This document shows positions 57,593-64,000 of a DNA stretch of 64,000 bases, piece after piece. The notes beneath the pieces were generated by a model. It did no database searches, was not told where the DNA came from, and was given only the letters and a program-made list of their open reading frames with translations. The DNA is taken from assembly GCA_016871725.1 (NCBI GenBank), contig VHCL01000004.1, forward strand, positions 56,366 through 120,365, read 5' to 3'. How positions within the stretch are numbered: the stretch's first letter is position 1; every line of letters starts with the position of its first letter. A program made the translations under genes and the position numbers. The DNA comes from Verrucomicrobiota bacterium (GTDB lineage Bacteria > Verrucomicrobiota > Verrucomicrobiia > Opitutales > UBA953).

Positions 57593-59518
57593 ATGGGCCG
57601 CCCCTCCCTGCTCGCCATCCTCACGTGCCTCCTCGCCGCCGCCGTCCCCGGCGCGGTGCCGCCGAACATCGTCGCCGAAGGCGTCCCCCCCGTGCCCGCG
57701 GAACTGACCGCCGAGCTGGCGCCCTACCTCAACCTCGGCGGCGCGGGCTTCCGCGGCTGGCACGCGACGCGACGCGAAGCGATCGTCACGACCCGCGTCG
57801 GCGACGCCTCGCACCTCCACCTGATGGCCGCTCCCTTGGCGAAGCGCGTCGCGCTGACCGGCGGCGTCGAACCGGTGAGGAGCGGACGGATGCAACCGGG
57901 CGGGAGCCTCCTGCTATACTCCGCCGACGTCGGCGGGGACGAGAACTACCAGCTGTACCTCAAGGATCTCGCCGACCCCAAGGCGCCGCCGGTCCGGCTG
58001 ACCGACGGTAAGTCGCGCAATGTCGACCCCTGCTGGTCTCATGACGGCCGCCGCATCGCCTACGCGACGAACCGACGGAACGGCAAGGACGGCGACATCG
58101 TGGTCGTGGAGGCGCGGGCGCCGCGCGCCGAACGCGTCGTGCACCAGGGCGCCTCCACGGGCTGGGGACCGGTGGCATGGTCGCCCGACGGCACGCAGCT
58201 CCTCCTCCGCCAGTCGCTCGGCCAGGCCGAATGCCGGCTCTGGACGCTGGAGGTCTCCTCCGGCCAGAAGAAGCAGGTCACGCCGGCGACCGGACGCCAT
58301 TACTTCACGCAGGCCGGCTTCGCCGAAGGCGGCCGGGCGGTGTACGCGCTCTCGAACTTCGGCTCCGACTTCCTCACCCCGACGCGCGTCGACCTCACGA
58401 CGGGCGAGACCCGCCTCCTCGCCGGCGGTCCCGCCTGGGACGGCGAAGAGCTCGTGGTGTCGGAGGACGGCACCCGGCTGGTCGTCGCGTTCAACGTCGA
58501 AGGCTTCTCGGAGCTGCGTTGCTGGGACCTGACCACCGGCCGGCCGCTGCCCGCGCCCCGGCTCAAGGCGGGAGTGCTCAGCCAGCTCCAGTTCCGGCCA
58601 GGCAGCCACGAGGTCGGCTTCTCGCTCAACAGCGAGGATTCCGCGAGCGACGCTTGGTCGGCCGACCTCGACACGGGCGCGGTGACGCGCTGGACGGACC
58701 GCACGACGAAGCCGAAGAAGGCGATCGCCACGCCGGAGCCCCGGATCGTCCGCGTCACGAGTTTCGACGGCCTGAGCATCCCTTCGCTGGCGTACCACCC
58801 CGATCCGGCCAGGTTCCCGGGCAGGCGGCCCGTCCTGATGATCTTCCACGGCGGGCCCGAAGGCCAGTCGCGGCCGGGCTACCGCGGCAGTTTCCACTAC
58901 TACCTGAACGAACTTGGCGTGGCGCTGATCTACCCGAACGTGCGCGGCTCGACGGGCTACGGACGGAAATACCTCTCCCTCGACGACGGCTTGCGGCGGG
59001 AGGACGCGATCAAGGACGTCGCCGCGGTCCTCGACTGGGTGGCGAAGTCGGACCTTCTCGACGCGTCCCGGGTGGCGGCCTACGGCGGCAGCTACGGCGG
59101 CTTCATGAGCCTCGCCTGTCTGGTCAACTACCCGGAACGCTTCCGTTGCGGCGTCGACAACGTCGGCATCGCCAACTTCGGGACCTTCCTCCGCGACACC
59201 TCCGACTACCGGCGCGGCGCCCGTCGCCTGGAGTACGGCGACGAACGTAAGCCGGAGGTGAAGGCCTTCCTCGACCGGATCTCGCCCGCCAACCACGCCG
59301 CGCGCATCCGCGATCCGCTGCTCATCGTCCAAGGACGGAACGACCCGCGCGTGCCCTTCACCGAGGCTGAACGGATGCGCGACGCGGTGAAGGCCCAAGG
59401 CGGCACGGTCTGGTACGTGCTCGCAAAAGACGAGGGCCATGGGTTCGTGAAGAAGCCCAACGCCGACTATCAGTTCGCCGCCACGGCCCTCTTCCTCCGT
59501 ACCCACCTGCTGGACTAA
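57593..59518 (+). CDS. S9 family prolyl oligopeptidase-like peptidase
   Basis: Beta-propeller N-terminal half; AAYGGSYGGFMSLACLVNYPERF; LIVQGRNDPRVPFTEAERM; DEGHGF. Confidence 0.93.
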   Translation: MGRPSLLAILTCLLAAAVPGAVPPNIVAEGVPPVPAELTAELAPYLNLGGAGFRGWHATRREAIVTTRVGDASHLHLMAAPLAKRVALTGGVEPVRSGRMQPGGSLLLYSADVGGDENYQLYLKDLADPKAPPVRLTDGKSRNVDPCWSHDGRRIAYATNRRNGKDGDIVVVEARAPRAERVVHQGASTGWGPVAWSPDGTQLLLRQSLGQAECRLWTLEVSSGQKKQVTPATGRHYFTQAGFAEGGRAVYALSNFGSDFLTPTRVDLTTGETRLLAGGPAWDGEELVVSEDGTRLVVAFNVEGFSELRCWDLTTGRPLPAPRLKAGVLSQLQFRPGSHEVGFSLNSEDSASDAWSADLDTGAVTRWTDRTTKPKKAIATPEPRIVRVTSFDGLSIPSLAYHPDPARFPGRRPVLMIFHGGPEGQSRPGYRGSFHYYLNELGVALIYPNVRGSTGYGRKYLSLDDGLRREDAIKDVAAVLDWVAKSDLLDASRVAAYGGSYGGFMSLACLVNYPERFRCGVDNVGIANFGTFLRDTSDYRRGARRLEYGDERKPEVKAFLDRISPANHAARIRDPLLIVQGRNDPRVPFTEAERMRDAVKAQGGTVWYVLAKDEGHGFVKKPNADYQFAATALFLRTHLLD

Positions 59519-59777
59519 ACGACCGAAGCGAGCGTATCGCCGACCGGATCTCCCTGATTTCCCCCGTAAATCGGTGGGTTATTATTTTGCGGGCTATGAC
59601 GGGCGAGCCTCTGGACAACCCGGCGAGCCTGGGCATAGTAAGGGTCTCGAACAGTTCTCCGCCCACCCCGGCGCCCCTGTCCGAAACTCCATTCCACCGA
59701 CCACGATTCCAGCCGCGCACCGTTTTCCCACGGACCGCACGGCAGGGACACCCTCTCTTCCTTTTTCCAAACCCCTC

Positions 59778-60587
59778 ATGAAACGCCGCTCCGCCGCTCC
59801 TTCCCGCCCTCGCCCCCTCCTCCGCCGTCGTCTGCGCACTCCCTTCCCCGCCATGCAGCTCCGTGAACGCCTCGAGACCCTCGGCGGCGCAGGCGTAGGC
59901 CTGCCCACGTTCTTCGTGCTGCCGGCCATCGGCGACTGCGTCCGCCTGAGCGGACCGGATTTCCATGGCGACATCGGCGTGCGCATCGCCGCCGACGATT
60001 CGGGCCCGATGGGCGTCGATGGCCGGACGAACGAGCTCACCTTCGACTTCCGCGCCGCGGACAAGGCGGTCGTCCAGGCGATCGTGGCCGGCCTCGGACC
60101 GGAGGTCCGCGAAGAGAAGGTCCGCCGCCCGCGCCAGGAGGTCCAGGGCCACTTCGTGACGGGCCACCAGCCGAACGTCGGCCACTTCCTCGCCTGGGCC
60201 GCGCGCATGCCCAGCATGGCCGACCACGTCATCCTCGAGTCGGCCGTCGACGCCGGCTTCGCCTGCGAGTTCGACTGCTTCGAGCACATCCACGCCGCCA
60301 TGCGCGCGCTGGACTTCATGCGCATGGTCCGGATGGAAGGCGGCATCGGCAGCGCCTGCGACGGCGACGAGATCCCGCCGCACCTGCGCCACCCGACCCG
60401 TCAGGGCCTGATCGGCAAGGCGGCGATGGTCGTCGTGCACGCCGGCCGCAAGCTCACCCTCGACGCGACGATCGACTCCAAGCCGGACCCCGCGGGCAAA
60501 CGCCTGCGCATCCACTACGGCTGGTCCTCGCGCCTGCGGCGCTACGTGGTGGGCTGGGTCAGCGACCTGTCGCCGAAGGGTCAGTGA
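59778..60587 (+). CDS. Hypothetical protein
   Basis: ORF with native coding bias; start at internal MKRRSAAPSRPRP; no recognised family. Confidence 0.7.
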   Translation: MKRRSAAPSRPRPLLRRRLRTPFPAMQLRERLETLGGAGVGLPTFFVLPAIGDCVRLSGPDFHGDIGVRIAADDSGPMGVDGRTNELTFDFRAADKAVVQAIVAGLGPEVREEKVRRPRQEVQGHFVTGHQPNVGHFLAWAARMPSMADHVILESAVDAGFACEFDCFEHIHAAMRALDFMRMVRMEGGIGSACDGDEIPPHLRHPTRQGLIGKAAMVVVHAGRKLTLDATIDSKPDPAGKRLRIHYGWSSRLRRYVVGWVSDLSPKGQ

Positions 60588-61141
60588 CCCTCGGTGCGCT
60601 GCATCTTCTCGCCCCAGGCGAAGAGGATCATCGAGGCGAGGAACACCCCATGGATGATGGCCTGCCAGAGGATCACCTTCTCCTGGTTGGCGGACATCGC
60701 CACGCCGCTGCCGACGGAGTCGGTGATGGCGATGAAGCTCTTGAGGAGGTGGATGGCCGAGATGCTCGCGAGGCTGCCGGCGAGCTTCACCTTGAGGGTG
60801 TTGGCGTTGATGTGGTCGAGCCAGTCGGGGCGGTCGCCGTTGTCGCCGAAGTCGATGCGCGAGACGAAGGTCACGTAGCCGCCGACGACGACCATGTTCA
60901 CGAGGTTGGCCACCATCGAGATGTCCACCAGCGAGAGGATGCCCACCATGATGGAGCTCTCGGTGGCGGCGGCGAAGCCGTCGAGGAGGTGCAGGAGCTC
61001 CTGCACGCTCTTCCAGGCGTAGGCGAGCGCGGCGAAGATCAGCGCGACGTAGATCGGGGCCTGCACCCAGCGGCTGGCGAAGATGAAATACTCGAGGGCG
61101 TTCTCGAACTTCTTGGCGAAGGTCTCCTTGTCGTTGGCCAT
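60581..61141 (-). CDS. YqhA/UPF0114 family membrane protein
   Basis: LEYFIFASRWVQAPIYVALIFAALAYAWKSVQELLHLL...LSLVDISMVANLVNMVVVGGYVTFVSRI. Confidence 0.92.
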   Translation of the reverse strand: MANDKETFAKKFENALEYFIFASRWVQAPIYVALIFAALAYAWKSVQELLHLLDGFAAATESSIMVGILSLVDISMVANLVNMVVVGGYVTFVSRIDFGDNGDRPDWLDHINANTLKVKLAGSLASISAIHLLKSFIAITDSVGSGVAMSANQEKVILWQAIIHGVFLASMILFAWGEKMQRTEGH

Positions 61142-61323
61142 GCCGGGAGATTTGCCGAATCCCGCGGACCGTCAAGCCGACGAGAGGCAGGACGGACAGA
61201 AGATAATATAAGGCGGACGTAAGATGGACGATGGAAGACACGACGCACCAGGAGCCGGCGGACAGCCCAGGCATACTCTCTCCTCTGGCCTACTGGCCAA
61301 CCGTTCAACCGATCAACTAAGGT

Positions 61324-62814
61324 TCAGACTCCCGCGCTCGCCGCGGCGTCGCCGAGCGGATTGGCGTTCGGGTCGCGCAGGTAGGCGTCGGCCTTGGCGG
61401 AGACGATCACGCCGTAGTTGATCGTGCCGAGCCAGCCGGACATGATGATGCCGACGCTGCCGGCATGGTAGAAGCCGCCGACCTGCTCGGGCAGGGCCAT
61501 CGAGACCTTGAGGCCTTCGAACTTCGTGCCGAACGAGGTGCCGCCGACGTGGCGGACGTAGCGGTTGACGGTGCGCGGGGTCGCGGCCTCGGCGTGGTCG
61601 ACCTTCGAACGGATGTCGGGGATGAACTTCTCGAGTCCCTTGAAGGACTCCTCGATGACGCGCGCCTTGTTGGCGGCGTAGTCCGCGTCGGAGAGGTGCG
61701 CCCAGTCGTCCCACTTCTGGTTGACGGAGGTGACGATCGCGTAGCGCGGCTTCTTGGTGTGCGGACGGGTGTCCGGGTAATAGACCGAGTAGGTGCGCGA
61801 GGTGGTATGGAAGTCGACCAGCTCCTGGCTCGAGAACGGCTTGGCCTCGGAGGTGAACACGAGGTCGCCGATGTGCGGGATGGTCTCCCCTTCGCGCACG
61901 CCCATGTAGACCTGGCAGGACGAGGTGTTCACGCGGACCTTGCGGGCTTCCTCGAGGAACGGCGCCTCGAAGGCGTCTTCGCCGCCCATCTTGAGGACGG
62001 TGTCCTTGATGTTGGCGTTGGAGACGACCGTGGAGCAGGCGACCTCGGCTTCCTCGCCCTCGCGGGTGCCGCGGAGCTTCACGCCCACGACACGCCGGCG
62101 GCCGGAGGCGTCCTTCTCGACGTGGACCTTCTCGACGAGCACGTTGCGGCGGATGTCGACCCCGTTGGCCTTCATCTCGGCGGTCATGAGGTTGATCATG
62201 GTGTCCGTACCGCCCTGGAAGATGAACACGCCCTTCGACATGAAGTTCGAGAAGACGATGCCGAAGGTGATCGCAGGGTCGTCGAGCGTCGAGCCGTTGG
62301 CGTAGGCGATCGGCTCGAGGAGGAGGCGCTGGACGTCGGGGCGGCCGGGGAAGAACTGCTCGAAGAGCTGGCGCGTGGTGCGCGGGTCGTTGTCGTAGTA
62401 GTTCATCTCGCGCAGGTGCGCGAAGAAGGCCTCGACGGTCTCGGCCGGGAGCCTGAACTGCTCGATCAGGATGCGCGTGAAGTCGGCGCGGTCGAAGGTC
62501 GTGCGGACGTCGAAGTCGGGGTTGATGAAGCGGACGTCGTGCAGCTGGTGGATACGGTCCGAGATCTCCTTGGTCCAGTAGCGGCGGGTGGACTTGATCA
62601 TCCCGTGCGGGAAGCCGTGCAGGGAGATGTCGAAGACGTGGCCGCCGGCGCGCTTGAAGTAGGTGGCGAGGCCGCCGAGCTGGTAGTGGTGCTCGAGGAG
62701 CAGCACCTTGCGGCCGAACTTCGCGAGGTTGTTCGCCGCGGTCATCCCGCCGAGGCCGGCGCCGATGACGACGGCGTCATAGCGAGGGAGGAGGTTGTCG
62801 AACGGCGAGGGCAT
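61324..62814 (-). CDS. FAD-dependent oxidoreductase of the phytoene desaturase/carotenoid isomerase-like family
   Basis: [36 protein letters not shown]...C-terminal [26 protein letters not shown]. Confidence 0.85.
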   Translation of the reverse strand: MPSPFDNLLPRYDAVVIGAGLGGMTAANNLAKFGRKVLLLEHHYQLGGLATYFKRAGGHVFDISLHGFPHGMIKSTRRYWTKEISDRIHQLHDVRFINPDFDVRTTFDRADFTRILIEQFRLPAETVEAFFAHLREMNYYDNDPRTTRQLFEQFFPGRPDVQRLLLEPIAYANGSTLDDPAITFGIVFSNFMSKGVFIFQGGTDTMINLMTAEMKANGVDIRRNVLVEKVHVEKDASGRRRVVGVKLRGTREGEEAEVACSTVVSNANIKDTVLKMGGEDAFEAPFLEEARKVRVNTSSCQVYMGVREGETIPHIGDLVFTSEAKPFSSQELVDFHTTSRTYSVYYPDTRPHTKKPRYAIVTSVNQKWDDWAHLSDADYAANKARVIEESFKGLEKFIPDIRSKVDHAEAATPRTVNRYVRHVGGTSFGTKFEGLKVSMALPEQVGGFYHAGSVGIIMSGWLGTINYGVIVSAKADAYLRDPNANPLGDAAASAGV

Positions 62815-62885
62815 TGCGGAAGCAGATGAAGTAGGATGAAGCAGGGGTTAAGGGGAAGTCGAAAGCGGTCAAACCGCCCCGCGGA

Positions 62886-63689
62886 CTACTTCGCGGTGAC
62901 GGCCAGCGACCAACCGTCCCTTCCCTTGGTCAGCCGGACCTCGCGGCCGAAGAGCTTCGACAGCGCGGCGGGCTGCAGGACGTCGGCCATCCGGCCCGCG
63001 GCGAGGGCGGACCCGTTCCGCAGCAGGAGCGCGTGCGTGAAGACGGGCAGGATCTCCTCGACGTGGTGCGTGACGAACACGATGGCCAGGCCGGGCTTCA
63101 GCTTCGGCAGGCGCTTCACCAACGAGAGGAACTCGGCGCGCGCGACGGGGTCGAGGCCGGCGCACGATTCGTCGAGGATCAGCAACGCGGGGTCGGAAGC
63201 CAGGGCGCGGGCGATGAGCACGCGTTGGCGTTCACCCTGTGAGAGGTGGCCCCACGGACGCGCGGCGAGGCCGCCGACCTTGAGCAGACGGAGCAGCCGA
63301 CGCGCGAGCGCGAGCGTCGCAGGCTTCGGACGGCGCCAAAGGTTGATGAGTCCGTCGACCCCGCCGGCCACGACGGCCAGGGCCGGTTCGGCGGGCTGGA
63401 TCATCGCCGCGACGGAAGGACCGACGAGCCCGATGCGGCGACGCAGCTCGCGCCAGTCGCTGCGACCGAAGGTCTCGCCGAGGACGGCGAGCGTGCCGGA
63501 GGTCGGCGCGAAATAGCCCGTCAGAGCGGCGAGCAGCGAAGACTTACCCGAGCCGTTCGGCCCGAGGATCACCCAATGCTGGCCCGTTTCCACTCGCCAG
63601 CTCAGCCCGCGCAGGATGACCTTGGCCTCGCGCGCGATGCGCAGGCGGGAGACTTCGAGCACGGGGACTGGAGCGGCGGGACGCGGCAC
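62886..63689 (-). CDS. ABC transporter ATP-binding protein (ModF/YlmA-like)
   Basis: Walker A LGPNGSGKSSLLAAL; signature LSQGERQRVLIARAL; Walker B LLILDESCAGLD. Confidence 0.92.
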   Translation of the reverse strand: MPRPAAPVPVLEVSRLRIAREAKVILRGLSWRVETGQHWVILGPNGSGKSSLLAALTGYFAPTSGTLAVLGETFGRSDWRELRRRIGLVGPSVAAMIQPAEPALAVVAGGVDGLINLWRRPKPATLALARRLLRLLKVGGLAARPWGHLSQGERQRVLIARALASDPALLILDESCAGLDPVARAEFLSLVKRLPKLKPGLAIVFVTHHVEEILPVFTHALLLRNGSALAAGRMADVLQPAALSKLFGREVRLTKGRDGWSLAVTAK

Positions 63690-63774
63690 GGCGTATGGCT
63701 ATGGAGCATGCCGAGGCCGCTTCCAAGCCGCAACCACGCTTGCCCTCGACGAGGTTCGCCCCTACCCCTTCGTC

Positions 63775-64000
63775 ATGCGCCGGCCCCTCGCCTTGATCTT
63801 TTCCCTCTGCGCCCTCGCGGCGTCGGCCGCCGATCCGGTCGCCCCGTCGCGGACGACCCCGCCCGACCTCGTCATCAAGGAAGGCGTCGAGACGCGCATC
63901 GCCTGCGACCATAACGGCGGCTATTCCAAATACGCCGACGTCTACCACTACCGCGTCATCCTGCCGAAGGGCTACCATGCGGACACCACCAAGGAATGGT
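63775..64000 (+). CDS. N-terminal fragment of a secreted protein (truncated by window edge)
   Basis: ATG at 63775, MRRPLALIFSLCALAASAADPVAPS signal peptide; open to window end. Confidence 0.65.
   Translation, partial: MRRPLALIFSLCALAASAADPVAPSRTTPPDLVIKEGVETRIACDHNGGYSKYADVYHYRVILPKGYHADTTKEW

Noticed and set aside
59519-59777. SRP RNA, tmRNA, 6S RNA or RNase P RNA in the long intergenic region
   Set aside because: None of the hallmark conserved motifs I know for these RNAs was found; kept only as an unspecific structured-leader candidate.

Overview
High-GC bacterial chromosome window, probably Verrucomicrobiota/PVC-like judging by gene families (three DUF1549/DUF1553 'PSD1' proteins, two Tat-signal DUF1501 proteins, sulfatases, DUF1080, DapL and CimA). 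It is densely coded: about 51 CDS, partial at both ends, and 3 tRNAs (Val-GAC, Arg-CCT, Phe-GAA). I saw no CRISPR array, prophage, transposase or integrase. Housekeeping genes include enolase, YebC family, YidC, PyrE, CimA, DapL, PanC and glycerate kinase. Accessory content includes a xylose isomerase/xylulokinase/TIM-barrel/two Gfo-Idh cluster, a sulfatase-lactonase-PSD1-DUF1501 operon, a PSD1-PSD1-DUF1501 cluster, a formylglycine-generating-enzyme homologue, two NYN-domain proteins and a small secreted protein with exact 20-aa YD-like repeats. The observation I rate highest is upstream of cimA: a short ORF ending ...AIIPAMITIIGL* followed by overlapping, mutually exclusive inverted repeats, resembling an isoleucine attenuation leader. 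Many very long ORFs in the track are antisense artefacts of high GC3 and were rejected.
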